Source: an uncultured bacterium
GTDB lineage: Bacteria; Bacillota; Clostridia; Oscillospirales; Acutalibacteraceae
Reading direction: 5' to 3'
DNA: 36,983 nt
NCBI GenBank assembly: GCA_934875675.1
Contig: CAKXIK010000020.1
Coordinates: 1-36,983, forward strand
In this document: positions 1 through 9,035 of the stretch, piece after piece
Layout of the letters: each line of letters starts with the position of its first letter
Position numbering within the stretch: the stretch's first letter is position 1
The notes under the pieces: model-generated
Databases searched by the model: none
The model's input: the letters and a program-made list of their open reading frames with translations, nothing else
What the model was told of the DNA's origin: nothing
Position numbers and translations under genes: made by a program

Positions 1-1808
1 AGATAATGCCCTGCGCGCGCGGATACAAATTCCATTAATAGCGCGGAAATCGTTGCAATACTCTCGTCGCGATCTGCATATCTGGTACTCTGCGGCGCAC
101 AGAACAATCCCAAGCGCGAAGGATCAAACGGGCCGGGCAGTGCAATGCTTTTTGTTTGCTCCCGCCTGCCGAGAACATCACGATAATAATCCAACGGGGA
201 AAGCGTGGCGGAAAAAAGAACCGCAGCTCTCCCTTTTTTTAATGCTGCATCCAGCTCCGGCGATGGATCCATGCAAAAAAGGCGAACCGAAAGTTCTGAG
301 CTCATCGCACGCAAAAAGGTAACGTAGCGTTCATCATAGTCTTCGAGGATTTTCAGAAAAAAGCGTACCTCAAAAAACAGTGCCAAAACCTCTTTTTCTG
401 CCTCATGACCGCGATGCTCTTCCAGCCATTCCTCGGTTGCGACGACAAAACGGCGCAGCGGTGCTTCCAGTGTGCCCGGCAGCTCTTCCTGCACGGTGCT
501 GCTCCCATGTTCCTCACAGTCTTTTCGCAGCGCAAGCAGTGTGGAGTTGACAAGTGACACTGCCGAACGCATCTTCTTGTGCGCCTTGGGCAATGCCTTG
601 CTCAGCTGCAGAAAAGCTCCCTTGTTCAGTTCTGCCGAAAACATTGCTCTGCTGCGATCGACCAGATTGTGTGCCTCGTCAATCAAAAAAATATAGTCTC
701 CGCCCTTGCCGTCAAAAAAACGCTGCAAATGAACGGTTGGGTCAAACAGATAATTATAATCGCAGATTACCGCGTCACACCAAAGGCTTAAATCGAGCGA
801 AAGCTCATAGGGGCAAAGAACTGCTTTCCTTGCAGCATCTTCAATCGTTTCACGCGTAAAGCTGCAGGTGCTTTGCAGCAGTGAATACACGGTATCATTT
901 ACACGGTCAAAATATCCTGACGCATAGGGACAGTCCTCCGGCGTGCAGCTGCGTTCTGAAAGAAAGCACAACTTGTCCTTGGCGGTTATCGTAATGTTTT
1001 TCAACTTGATTTCCGGCAGACTGCAGCGCAAAAGAGCAATCGTATCCTCGGCAGCGCGGCGTGTTACGGTTTTCGCGGTGAGGTAAAATAACGTATCTCC
1101 CATTCCCTCGCCCATCGCCTTGAGTGCAGGAAACACAGACGAAATTGTTTTCCCGATTCCGGTTGGCGCTGCACAAAAAAGCCGTGTTCCTTGCTGAATG
1201 GTACGATATACGGCAGCTGCCATCCGCCGCTGACCTGTGCGGTATTCTTCAAACGGAAACACCAATTTCTGTAGGGTTTGGTTTCTTGCGGTACCCCACT
1301 CCAGCTGCATTCTTGCCCATCGTTCATAGCGGCACAACAGCTCCTCCAACCGAGCGGAAAGCTCCTGTGCCGTAAAGCTTTTTTGAAAACGCTTGATTTC
1401 ATCGGTATCAACCTGATAATAGGTCAGCCTCACCGCAGCGTCGGAAATCCCCCTTTGTGCGCAGACAATTTGCGCGTAGCAGCAGCCCTGTGCCCAATGC
1501 GCCGGGCAGAAGTCTTCGTTGATCTGATCCAGAGGAACCTCCGTCGTTTTGATTTCATCAATTACAGTCATCCCGTTTTCCTCAAAAATGCCGTCTGCCC
1601 GCCCTTGCAGCTGGTATGTAATCCCCCCGAACTCCCGTTCTGCCGAAAGCGCAACCTCCGCTTCGTAGCCCTCTCCTGCTGCCTTTTGCAGCTTGCGGTG
1701 AATCCGGCTGCCCTCTGCTGCGCGTTCTGCACCACCCGATGTACCATTGATGCTGCCGCTTTTTAAAATAAAATCCACCAGTCTGCGGATTGGCAGAATA
1801 ATCTGCAT
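1..1808 (-). CDS. ATP-dependent DNA helicase, DinG/Rad3 (XPD-like) family, with N-terminal nuclease-like domain; 3' end outside window
   Basis: Superfamily 2 DNA helicase of the DinG/XPD type, probably acting in DNA repair. About 602 codons are visible and the C-terminus lies beyond base 1. Residues about 1-130 resemble a PD-(D/E)XK (Cas4/RecB-like) domain, with VIDEIKT at 82-88. Walker A APTGIGKT is at about 214-221. An Fe-S cysteine set follows, including KLC, SC, EDCP and VLCP, as in XPD helicases. The DEAH box (LIDEAHNL) is at about 375-382. Motif-like LFSATLSPLDYY appears nearer the cut end. The ATG at 1808 has AAAGGAG upstream at good spacing. The gene is divergent from the pst operon and shares a 250-bp intergenic region with it. 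The family is clear; substrate and polarity are not shown by sequence. Confidence 0.9.
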   Translation of the reverse strand, partial: MQIILPIRRLVDFILKSGSINGTSGGAERAAEGSRIHRKLQKAAGEGYEAEVALSAEREFGGITYQLQGRADGIFEENGMTVIDEIKTTEVPLDQINEDFCPAHWAQGCCYAQIVCAQRGISDAAVRLTYYQVDTDEIKRFQKSFTAQELSARLEELLCRYERWARMQLEWGTARNQTLQKLVFPFEEYRTGQRRMAAAVYRTIQQGTRLFCAAPTGIGKTISSVFPALKAMGEGMGDTLFYLTAKTVTRRAAEDTIALLRCSLPEIKLKNITITAKDKLCFLSERSCTPEDCPYASGYFDRVNDTVYSLLQSTCSFTRETIEDAARKAVLCPYELSLDLSLWCDAVICDYNYLFDPTVHLQRFFDGKGGDYIFLIDEAHNLVDRSRAMFSAELNKGAFLQLSKALPKAHKKMRSAVSLVNSTLLALRKDCEEHGSSTVQEELPGTLEAPLRRFVVATEEWLEEHRGHEAEKEVLALFFEVRFFLKILEDYDERYVTFLRAMSSELSVRLFCMDPSPELDAALKKGRAAVLFSATLSPLDYYRDVLGRREQTKSIALPGPFDPSRLGLFCAPQSTRYADRDESIATISALLMEFVSARAGHY

Positions 1809-1962
1809 CGCAAGGACTCCTTTCATCCTCCCGCACTTTTGCCGGAATATCAGCAAGCTTTCATGTGCCTGGTATTCCATGCCTTAAACCGGCATTTGCA
1901 AAAAAGCGGGAAGCATCTATAGAATCAGTATACCATATTCCCTTGGCAAAGGAAAATCCGAT

Positions 1963-2027
1963 TTTACACAGCTTTACTTTCTTTTTACTTCAATTGGCAT
2001 GGGTTCTTTACAACCAGGCGATATACT
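1963..2027 (+). promoter_or_regulatory. Putative PHO box repeats and -10 element ahead of pstS
   Basis: The hexamer TTTAC(A/T) occurs at 1963-1968, 1973-1978 and 1984-1989, at a 10-11 bp period, and again at 2007-2012. A TATACT -10-like hexamer lies at 2022-2027, with no good -35 at 17 bp. PhoP/PhoB-type regulators of low-GC Gram-positives bind direct TTHAYA-like repeats at about 11-bp periods and replace the -35 contact. The phoB/phoR genes at the end of the same operon make autoregulation by phosphate starvation likely. The rest of 1809-2060 shows no gene. Confidence 0.55.
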
Positions 2028-2060
2028 GATGACAACAAATGATGAAAAGGATGATTTTAA

Positions 2061-2951
2061 ATGAAAAAAATCGTAAGCCTTGCAATGGCATCCGCTATGG
2101 TTCTGCTCGCAATGACCGGCTGCAGCAACGGCGACAAAACCACCAGTACTGCCACAACCGATTTCAAAACCAGTCATGACATTTCCATCATCTCCCGCGA
2201 AGATGGCTCCGGCACGCGCGGTGCTTTTATTGAACTGTTCGGCATTGAAGAAAAGGACGCGGACGGCAACAAGGTGGATAAAACCACCGAAGAAGCAACG
2301 ATTACCGATAAAACGAGCGTAATGCTCACCACAGTTTCGGGAGACCCTTATGCCATCGGCTACGTTTCGCTCGGCTCTCTCAATGATACCGTCAAGGCGC
2401 TGAAGGTAGACGGCGCGGAAGCCACTGCCGAAAACATTAAGGCCGGCACTTACAAAATCAGCCGTCCGTTCAACATTGCTACCAAGGGGGAAGCAACCGG
2501 ACTGGCGAAGGACTTTATCTCGTATATTCTCAGCAAAGAAGGTCAAACGATTGTCTGTGACAACGGTTACATTGCCGTTGCAGACAGTGCCTCCTCTTTT
2601 GCCGGAAGCAAACCGGAAGGCAAACTGAGTGTTTCGGGTTCCTCTTCTGTCACTCCGGTGATGCAAAAGCTTGCCGAAGCTTATATGAAGCTCAACACCG
2701 GCGCTACCATTGAAGTGCAGCAGACCGATTCCTCCACCGGTATGAAGGATGCGATTGCCGGCAATTGCGATATCGGCATGGCTTCCCGCGAATTGAAGGA
2801 CAGCGAATCCTCCGAACTCACCCCAATCTCAATCGCAATTGACGGTGTAGCAGTGATTGTAAATCCGGGCAATCCACTCAGCGACATCACCAGCGAACAG
2901 GTAAAATCAATCTATACCGGCGAAGCAACCACCTGGGATGCTGTGAAATAA
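2061..2951 (+). CDS. pstS: Phosphate ABC transporter substrate-binding lipoprotein PstS, circularly permuted
   Basis: Captures phosphate outside the membrane and delivers it to PstCA. The lipoprotein signal has lipobox LLAMTGC, with Cys21 as the anchor, and the gene heads the pst-pho operon. The domain order is unusual. Residues about 38-180 (ISREDGSGTRGAF, AIGYVSLGSL, FISYILSKEGQ) match the second part of a canonical PstS. Residues about 195-296 (SVSGSSSVTPVM, CDIGMASRELK, SIYTGEATTWDAV) match the first part. In E. coli PstS the phosphate-binding GAGATFP loop comes first and RRADGSGT comes second. Both halves are intact, so this is a permutation and not a truncation. The start is supported by AAAAGGA. 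Ligand specificity is inferred from family and operon. Confidence 0.93.
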   Translation: MKKIVSLAMASAMVLLAMTGCSNGDKTTSTATTDFKTSHDISIISREDGSGTRGAFIELFGIEEKDADGNKVDKTTEEATITDKTSVMLTTVSGDPYAIGYVSLGSLNDTVKALKVDGAEATAENIKAGTYKISRPFNIATKGEATGLAKDFISYILSKEGQTIVCDNGYIAVADSASSFAGSKPEGKLSVSGSSSVTPVMQKLAEAYMKLNTGATIEVQQTDSSTGMKDAIAGNCDIGMASRELKDSESSELTPISIAIDGVAVIVNPGNPLSDITSEQVKSIYTGEATTWDAVK

Positions 2952-2972
2952 ATTTCATTCTCCTCCCGCTCC

Positions 2973-3008
2973 GGCATAAAGAGCTCAGGCTCTTTATGCC
3001 TTGTGGTG
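2973..3008 (+). terminator. Stem-loop between pstS and pstC
   Basis: GGCATAAAGAGC, loop TCAG, GCTCTTTATGCC is a perfect 12-bp stem at 2973-3000. It is followed by TTGTGGTGGTTTT rather than a clean U-run. It sits after the pstS stop and before the pstC ribosome site. Likely roles are partial termination or 3' protection of pstS mRNA, which would give more binding protein than permease. Confidence 0.6.
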
Positions 3009-3075
3009 GTTTTATCGGCAAAAGCATACCCAAGATTTCCGGCTAACTGCCGGGCACGAAAGAAAGGTTTGTCTG

Positions 3076-4107
3076 ATGACGAAAATAAAAGGTCGGTTAC
3101 GAACGACATTATTCAAGGAAAGCTTTTTCAGGATTCTTTTCCTGATTGCTGCGCTCACCTCCATTGCAGCCGTTTTGCTGATCTGCATCTTTCTCTTTGC
3201 AAACGGCATCCCCGCTATGGCTAAAATTGGCGTGTTTGATTTTTTGTTTGGCACAAAATGGGCTCCTACAAACAGCGAACCCTCCTTCGGCATCCTGCCG
3301 ATGATTCTGGGCAGCATCTATGTTACGGCAGGAGCGGCATTAATCGGCGTTCCGATTGGCGTTCTCACTGCCGTTTATATGGCACGCTTTTGCCCGCCGA
3401 AGCTTTACCGGTTTTTAAAGCCTGCCGTCGATCTTCTTGCGGGTATTCCCTCTATTGTATACGGCTTCTTCGGTCTGGTAGTCATTGTGCCTCTGGTTCG
3501 GGATTCGTTTGACAAGGGCAACGGCATGTGTATTCTCACCGCCTCTGTTTTGCTTGGCATTATGATTCTGCCGACCATCATCGGCGTGAGTGAGGCTGCC
3601 ATTCGTGCGGTGCCGCAGAATTATTATGAAGGTGCGCTGGCATTGGGTGCCACACACGAACGCAGCGTTTTCTTCACGGTTTTACCTGCTGCCAAAAGCG
3701 GCGTGATGGCCGGGGTAATTCTCGGAATTGGCCGCGCCATTGGCGAAACAATGGCAGTCGCAATGATTGTCGGCAATCAGGCACGTTTGCCGGACAGTAT
3801 CCTCAAGGGGGTACGAACACTAACCACCAACATTGTGCTGGAAATGGGTTATGCCGCCGATCTGCACCGGGAAGCACTGATTGCAACTGCTGTGGTACTT
3901 TTTGTGTTCATTCTTATTATCAATATTTCGTTTTCCCTGCTCAAACGCCGTGACCCTGACCGGGAACGTAAGCAGCATGGAAAATTTTCACGATTTGTCT
4001 GTCGATTGCGCGGCAAGACCTGCAAAAAAGCAGCTCCCGCGCAGGACAGTGTCCTCTTTTCTGCTGCTTTGGATGAAAAAAATACGCAAAGGAAGGATGC
4101 CTTATGA
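3076..4107 (+). CDS. pstC: Phosphate ABC transporter permease PstC
   Basis: Inner-membrane permease that forms the phosphate channel with PstA. The start at 3076 (MTKIKGRLRTTLF, 343 aa) is preceded by AAAGAAAGG, while an in-frame ATG at 3001 lies inside the preceding stem-loop region and lacks a ribosome site. The protein has about six membrane segments. The binding-protein-dependent permease loop reads EGALALGATHERSVFFTVL, followed by GRAIGETMAV, typical of PstC. An unusually long basic C-terminal tail of about 50 residues follows the last helix (from KRRDPDRERKQ onward). The stop overlaps the pstA start as ATGA, indicating coupling. Confidence 0.95.
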   Translation: MTKIKGRLRTTLFKESFFRILFLIAALTSIAAVLLICIFLFANGIPAMAKIGVFDFLFGTKWAPTNSEPSFGILPMILGSIYVTAGAALIGVPIGVLTAVYMARFCPPKLYRFLKPAVDLLAGIPSIVYGFFGLVVIVPLVRDSFDKGNGMCILTASVLLGIMILPTIIGVSEAAIRAVPQNYYEGALALGATHERSVFFTVLPAAKSGVMAGVILGIGRAIGETMAVAMIVGNQARLPDSILKGVRTLTTNIVLEMGYAADLHREALIATAVVLFVFILIINISFSLLKRRDPDRERKQHGKFSRFVCRLRGKTCKKAAPAQDSVLFSAALDEKNTQRKDAL

Positions 4108-4967
4108 AGGAGCAATTGATAAACCGTTTTCGCGGTTACCGCAGACAGCCCCTCTCCCTTTTTCTTTTTATCGCGACTTCTCTTTCGGCACTCATCACCT
4201 TTTGCGTACTGATTTTTCTGGTTGCATATATTTTAATTAACGGTATTCCCCATTTGACAGCTTCACTTTTTTCGTGGAAATATACCACTGATAACCAATC
4301 CCTGATGCCTGCCCTGATTAATACGATTTCGATCACACTGCTGTCCCTGCTAATGGCGGTACCGCTTGGAATTGCTTCGGCAATTTATCTGACCGAATAT
4401 GCTAACAAAAAAAGCAGGATTGTCTCGTTGATTTCCATGACTGCAGAAACGCTTTCCGGCATTCCTTCCATTGTATACGGGCTGTTTGGCAACCTATTTT
4501 TTCTCACGGCACTCGGATGGGGTTATTCGCTGATTTCCGGCGCATGTACGCTTGCAATCATGATTCTGCCGCTTGTCATCCGCACCACACAGGAAGCACT
4601 TGTCTCGGTTCCGATGACATACCGTGAAGGCAGCTTTGGGCTTGGTGCCGGAAAGCTGAGAACCATTTTTCGCGTTGTTCTGCCGTCCGCTGTGCCGGGA
4701 ATTCTCTCTGGTATTATTCTTTCCATCGGACGCATTGTGGGCGAAACTGCAGCACTGATTTTTACAGCCGGTTCAGTGCCAAAGCTTGCAACCGGACTGC
4801 TTTCCGGTGGTCGAACTCTTGCGGTTCACATGTATGTGCTTTCCGGCGAAGGGTTATATTTTGATCAGGCATATGCAACTGCCGTAATTCTGCTCGTCAT
4901 TGTGCTGCTGATTAATCTGCTCTCCAACCGGATTGCCAATCGTCTGACCCGCGGTCAGCGTAACTGA
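4104..4967 (+). CDS. pstA: Phosphate ABC transporter permease PstA
   Basis: Second permease subunit of the Pst importer, 287 aa, with about six membrane helices. Hallmarks are SGIPSIVYGLFG, the permease signature EGSFGLGAGKLRTIFRVVLP and IGRIVGETAALIFTAG. Its start overlaps pstC by four bases, with AAGGAAGG upstream, and pstB begins 14 bp after it. The length is normal for the family. Confidence 0.95.
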   Translation: MKEQLINRFRGYRRQPLSLFLFIATSLSALITFCVLIFLVAYILINGIPHLTASLFSWKYTTDNQSLMPALINTISITLLSLLMAVPLGIASAIYLTEYANKKSRIVSLISMTAETLSGIPSIVYGLFGNLFFLTALGWGYSLISGACTLAIMILPLVIRTTQEALVSVPMTYREGSFGLGAGKLRTIFRVVLPSAVPGILSGIILSIGRIVGETAALIFTAGSVPKLATGLLSGGRTLAVHMYVLSGEGLYFDQAYATAVILLVIVLLINLLSNRIANRLTRGQRN

Positions 4968-4981
4968 AAGGAACATGAATT

Positions 4982-5731
4982 ATGAGTAAATTTGAAATTG
5001 ATCATCTCAATTTGCATTACGGCGATTTTCACGCGCTGAAGGATATTTCCGCTTCATTCCCGCAAAATGAAATTACCGCATTGATCGGTCCTTCGGGCTG
5101 TGGAAAATCGACACTACTCAAATGTCTCAACCGCATGAATGATTTGGTGGACAACTGCAAAATCACCGGCAAGGTTTTACTGGACGGAGACGATATTTTC
5201 GGCAATATGGATGTGAATACTCTTCGCCGCAGGGTAGGCATGGTATTCCAAAAAGCAAACCCGTTTCCCATGAGCATTTATGATAATGTTGCCTATGGTC
5301 CCCGCACCCACGGGATTCGCTCACGGACAAGGCTGGATGAATTGGTGGAACGCAGCCTGCGGCAAGCTGCCATTTGGGACGAATTGAAGGATCGGTTGAA
5401 AAAAAGCGCACTCGGACTTTCCGGCGGACAGCAGCAACGACTTTGTATTGCAAGAGCATTAGCGGTTGAACCTGAGGTTTTGCTGATGGATGAATCCACC
5501 TCGGCTCTCGACCCGATTTCTACTTCTAAAATCGAAGACCTTGTGAGCGACTTGAAAAAAGAGTATACTATTATCATGGTAACGCACAACATGCAGCAGG
5601 CCGCCCGGATCTCTGACAAAACCGCATTCTTCCTGCTTGGTGATCTGATTGAATTTGGCAATACGGAAGAGCTTTTTTCCATGCCCAAGGACAAACGCAC
5701 CGAAGATTATATTACGGGCAGATTCGGCTGA
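4982..5731 (+). CDS. pstB: Phosphate ABC transporter ATP-binding protein PstB
   Basis: Cytoplasmic ATPase that drives phosphate uptake through PstCA; 249 aa, the usual length. Walker A GPSGCGKST is at about 36-44. The PstB-specific stretch KANPFPMSIYDNVAYGPR is present. The signature is LSGGQQQRLCIARAL, Walker B is VLLMDESTSALDPIS, and the switch histidine is in MVTHNMQQA. AAAGGA lies nine bases before the ATG. Confidence 0.97.
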   Translation: MSKFEIDHLNLHYGDFHALKDISASFPQNEITALIGPSGCGKSTLLKCLNRMNDLVDNCKITGKVLLDGDDIFGNMDVNTLRRRVGMVFQKANPFPMSIYDNVAYGPRTHGIRSRTRLDELVERSLRQAAIWDELKDRLKKSALGLSGGQQQRLCIARALAVEPEVLLMDESTSALDPISTSKIEDLVSDLKKEYTIIMVTHNMQQAARISDKTAFFLLGDLIEFGNTEELFSMPKDKRTEDYITGRFG

Positions 5732-5788
5732 TGCCCTTTGTTGGGACATAATCCACATCTCATTTGTGAAAGGAATGGCTTGAATATT

Positions 5789-6445
5789 ATGCGAAACCGT
5801 TTTGACCGCGAACTGGAACTGCTGAACAACGAGCTGCTGGAAATGGCTGCTTTGATTGAAAACGCTATTGTGACAGCAGTGCACGCTCTGACAACACATA
5901 ATGAAGAACTGGCACGGGAGGCAATTCGCTTTGACTCCACCGTTGACGAAAAGGAACGCGATATTGAACGACGCTGCCTGAAGCTGCTGCTGCAGCAACA
6001 GCCCGTGGCAACCGACCTGCGCTCCATTTCCACCGCGCTGAAAATGATTACAGACATGGAACGTATCGGCGATCAGGCTGCTGACATCTCCGAATTAACA
6101 CTGCAGTTGGAAAAGTCTGATTATGAACAAAATATGGAGCATATATCCAAAATGGCAAACGCCACCGTAAGGATGGTCAAAGAAAGCATCGATGCATTTG
6201 TAAACCGTGATCTTTCTTTGGCACGTCAGGTAATGGATTACGATGATGTGGTGGACGGTCTTTTTGATCAGGTAAAAAACGACCTGATTTCGTTGATTCG
6301 TCAGAATGCAGAAAGCGGCGAGCAGGCAATCGATTTGCTGATTATTGCCAAGTACTTTGAACGAATCGGGGATCATGCCACCAATATTGCCGAGTGGGCG
6401 GAGTTTTCCATTACCGGGATTCATAAAAACGAAAGGATTCTGTAA
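5789..6445 (+). CDS. phoU: Phosphate signalling protein PhoU
   Basis: Negative regulator that links the Pst transporter to the PhoR kinase. The protein is about 218 aa, all-helical, and consists of two repeated PhoU domains. Each carries the metal-binding pattern, DMERIGDQAADISE and FERIGDHATNIAEW. The ATG at 5789 gives MRNRFDRELELLN, a typical PhoU start. A TTG at 5780, three codons upstream, has the better-spaced GAAAGG site, so translation may begin there. The gene sits between pstB and the response regulator, the usual operon order. Confidence 0.95.
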   Translation: MRNRFDRELELLNNELLEMAALIENAIVTAVHALTTHNEELAREAIRFDSTVDEKERDIERRCLKLLLQQQPVATDLRSISTALKMITDMERIGDQAADISELTLQLEKSDYEQNMEHISKMANATVRMVKESIDAFVNRDLSLARQVMDYDDVVDGLFDQVKNDLISLIRQNAESGEQAIDLLIIAKYFERIGDHATNIAEWAEFSITGIHKNERIL

Positions 6446-6449
6446 GCTT

Positions 6450-7127
6450 ATGATTTATATTGTGGAGGACGACGACAACATCCGAGAGCTTGAGGATTAT
6501 GCTTTGCGCAGCGGAGGATTTTCTGCACAGAGCTTTGCCGGCGGCGCTGCTTTTTTTGCTGCTTGCGGAGAATCCGTGCCCGAGCTGGTGCTTCTCGATA
6601 TTATGCTGCCGGAAGAAGACGGTCTGCAGATTTTGAAGCAGCTGCGCGCCGACCCTGCCACCAAATCGGTTCCGGTGATTATGGTCACTGCAAAAACAAC
6701 GGAGTTGGACGTGGTAAAAGGGCTTGACTTAGGTGCGGATGATTATATCTCAAAGCCGTTCGGGGTTATGGAACTGATTTCCCGCGTTAAGGCGGTACTG
6801 CGGCGCGTGGATCACACACAAGACTCCGAACCGGATGCTTGTTTTTCCTATGGCGAGGTGGTCCTGGACGACAAGCAGCGAATCGTCACGGCGAACGGAG
6901 AATTGTGTGAATTAACCTTTAAGGAATATGAATTGCTCAAGCTGCTGCTGCGTAACCAAAAGCTGGTTCTGACACGGGAAAAAATTCTGCAGTCTGTTTG
7001 GGGATATAGTTTTGAAGGCGAAACCCGCACAGTGGATATGCACATTAAAACTTTGCGGCAGAAGCTTGGGGATGCAGGCTCCATTATTAAAACTGTGCGC
7101 AATGTAGGTTATAAAATCGGAGAATAA
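6450..7127 (+). CDS. phoB: OmpR/PhoB-family phosphate response regulator
   Basis: DNA-binding response regulator of 225 aa. The N-terminal receiver domain has acidic EDDDN near the start, phospho-acceptor Asp50 in LVLLDIMLPEEDG, the Thr in VTAKT and the Lys in ISKPFG. The C-terminal winged helix covers about 130-225, with ELTFKEYELLKLLL and TVDMHIKTLRQKLGD. The start at 6450 gives MIYIVEDDD and has GAAAGGA upstream; longer in-frame versions would run into phoU. Together with the adjacent kinase it forms a PhoB/PhoR (PhoP/PhoR) pair, and its likely target is the repeat array before pstS. Confidence 0.93.
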   Translation: MIYIVEDDDNIRELEDYALRSGGFSAQSFAGGAAFFAACGESVPELVLLDIMLPEEDGLQILKQLRADPATKSVPVIMVTAKTTELDVVKGLDLGADDYISKPFGVMELISRVKAVLRRVDHTQDSEPDACFSYGEVVLDDKQRIVTANGELCELTFKEYELLKLLLRNQKLVLTREKILQSVWGYSFEGETRTVDMHIKTLRQKLGDAGSIIKTVRNVGYKIGE

Positions 7128-7166
7128 TCCTTTGCTGCCAAAAATAAAAGGGAAAGGAAAATGTGC

Positions 7167-8882
7167 ATGGAACGCAAAATCAAAAAGCATATGCTCTTGG
7201 TGGGCACGGTATCGATTCTACTGACAGCTGCACTGCTGATTATCATCTTTTTTAATATATACCGTACGCAAGTGCAAAACGATTTGCAAGCTACCGGTCA
7301 GCTTGCAGCCGCAGGACAGGAAATTGACGGAGACGATTATTTTCCAGCACTCAACAGCCATTATCCGGATTTGCGCGTGACGGTGATTGACTCCAGCGGC
7401 ACCGTTGTTTATGACAGTCAAGGCACTGCAAACACTATGCAGGATCATTCCTCGCGTCCGGAGGTGATCGCTGCCGAACGGGACGGAGAAGGGTTTTCGC
7501 TGCGCCATTCCGATACACTGGACGAGACGATGTATTACTATGCACTCAAGCTTGCCGATGGCCGGATTCTGCGTGTTGCCCGTGCTGCCCACAGCTTTCG
7601 TTGGGTGGTGCAAAGTGCGGTTCCGCTGCTGTTGCTGGTCTGCATTTTTATGTTCGTATTGTGTCTGATTCTTTCCTCTCTTCTGACCAAACGGATTCTG
7701 GCTCCTGTAAATGCGTTGCAGACACGTCTTTATGACGCAGATCCGGATGACATTTATGAAGAGTTATCCCCGTTTTTAGCAGCTATCCGACGTCAGCAGA
7801 GCAGTTTGCAATCACAAAAGGAACGTTTGGATCGTGAGAAAGACCGTATCAGTCTGATTACTGAGAATATGTCTGAGGGGCTCATTTTACTGGATACAGA
7901 GCGCAACATTCTGCTGATTAATCACAGTGCCGCCACCCTGCTTGGCGCAAAACCTGCCGATTACATTGGCCGGAATATTCTGACACTGACCCGCAATCTC
8001 GATTTACTTCAATCGGTTGAGGATACTGCACAGAAAAAATCCAGCTCCATTGTGCTGAATTCCAACGGAAAATATGTCCAAGTGTTCACCAGCCCTGCCA
8101 TGCACAAGGATCATGTAGTGGGTTCCATCTGCTTTGCTCTGGACATCACCGAAAAATCGCTTGCAGAAAAATCCCGCCGCGACTTTACCGCAAATATTTC
8201 ACACGAGCTGAAAACACCGATGACCTCGATTTCAGGTTATGCCGAATTGATTGAAAACGGACTTGCCAAACCGGCGGATATTCCGGAATTTGCTGGAAAA
8301 ATCCGCAAGGAAGCTGGTCGTCTGATTGCATTAATCAACGATATCATCGAGCTTTCTCAATTGGATGAGGGCGTATTCAAAAAAGAGTTTGAGCCTGTGT
8401 CGCTGCAGGAAAACGTGCAGAAAACACTTTCTGCACTTGAAATTCTTGCGGAAAAAGCAGGTGTAACACTCTCCTCTTCGGGAGATGATGCCACCGTTTT
8501 TGCCAATCGTTCCATGATGGACGAGTTGGTAATGAATCTCTGTGACAATGCAGTACGCTACAACAAGCCCGGTGGCAGCGTGATGGTTTCCACGGCGGTA
8601 GTGAACAGCGATGTTATCCTCACGGTGCGGGATACCGGAATCGGGATTCCCGAAGCAAGCCAAAACCGTGTCTTTGAACGATTCTATCGCGTGGATAAAA
8701 GCCGCTCCAAGGCATCGGGCGGAACTGGACTGGGGTTGGCAATTGTGAAACATATTGTTGAACTGCACAATGGCAAAATCTCGCTGAAAAGCGCCCCCGG
8801 TGAAGGCACCGAGATTACAGTAACACTCCCTTCCTATGTTCGAGGTGCTGCTGCCGCGATTGCAGACACTTGTCCTCAATAA
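7167..8882 (+). CDS. phoR: Phosphate-sensing histidine kinase PhoR/PnpS type
   Basis: Membrane sensor kinase of 571 aa. Order: a TM helix at about 8-30, an extracytoplasmic sensor of about 120 residues, a second TM at about 146-170, a HAMP-like linker, a PAS domain at about 230-330, HisKA with phospho-acceptor His346 in NISHELKTPMTS, and HATPase_c. The last contains MNLCDNAVRYN, VRDTGIGIPE and GGTGLGLAIVKH. The start at 7167 fits the GGAAAGGAAA site; the ATG at 7161 lies too close to it. The gene ends the pst-pho operon and is followed by a terminator. Confidence 0.93.
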   Translation: MERKIKKHMLLVGTVSILLTAALLIIIFFNIYRTQVQNDLQATGQLAAAGQEIDGDDYFPALNSHYPDLRVTVIDSSGTVVYDSQGTANTMQDHSSRPEVIAAERDGEGFSLRHSDTLDETMYYYALKLADGRILRVARAAHSFRWVVQSAVPLLLLVCIFMFVLCLILSSLLTKRILAPVNALQTRLYDADPDDIYEELSPFLAAIRRQQSSLQSQKERLDREKDRISLITENMSEGLILLDTERNILLINHSAATLLGAKPADYIGRNILTLTRNLDLLQSVEDTAQKKSSSIVLNSNGKYVQVFTSPAMHKDHVVGSICFALDITEKSLAEKSRRDFTANISHELKTPMTSISGYAELIENGLAKPADIPEFAGKIRKEAGRLIALINDIIELSQLDEGVFKKEFEPVSLQENVQKTLSALEILAEKAGVTLSSSGDDATVFANRSMMDELVMNLCDNAVRYNKPGGSVMVSTAVVNSDVILTVRDTGIGIPEASQNRVFERFYRVDKSRSKASGGTGLGLAIVKHIVELHNGKISLKSAPGEGTEITVTLPSYVRGAAAAIADTCPQ

Positions 8883-8895
8883 ACTTACGATAATA

Positions 8896-8919
8896 TGCCG
8901 TCTTCGGGCGGCTTTTTTT
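8896..8919 (+). terminator. Rho-independent terminator of the pst-pho operon
   Basis: The stem GCCGTC / GGCGGC encloses a stable TTCG loop and is directly followed by seven T. It lies 14 bp after the phoR stop. Confidence 0.88.
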
Positions 8920-8920
8920 G

Positions 8921-8957
8921 TACAAAAACGTCCGGGATAATTTATCATCCCGGACGT
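8921..8957 (-). terminator. Terminator downstream of the 9.0-10.1 kb gene pair
   Basis: ACGTCCGGGAT / ATCCCGGACGT is a perfect 11-bp stem with an 8-base loop. Read on the minus strand, TTTTTGT follows it. It lies about 80 bp beyond the stop of the minus-strand gene ending at 9036. A second GC-rich imperfect inverted repeat (GGCGTG...CACGCC) lies between them at about 8986-9020. Confidence 0.8.
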
Positions 8958-9035
8958 TAATATAAATTTCGCACACAAATTGCAAGGCGTGACACGGCGA
9001 AACGACGCCATACCACGCCCCGACTCTAATCTATT

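Noticed and set aside
1278..1766. A 162-codon plus-strand frame near the left edge
   Set aside because: It is the complement of the helicase coding sequence, whose motifs are unambiguous.
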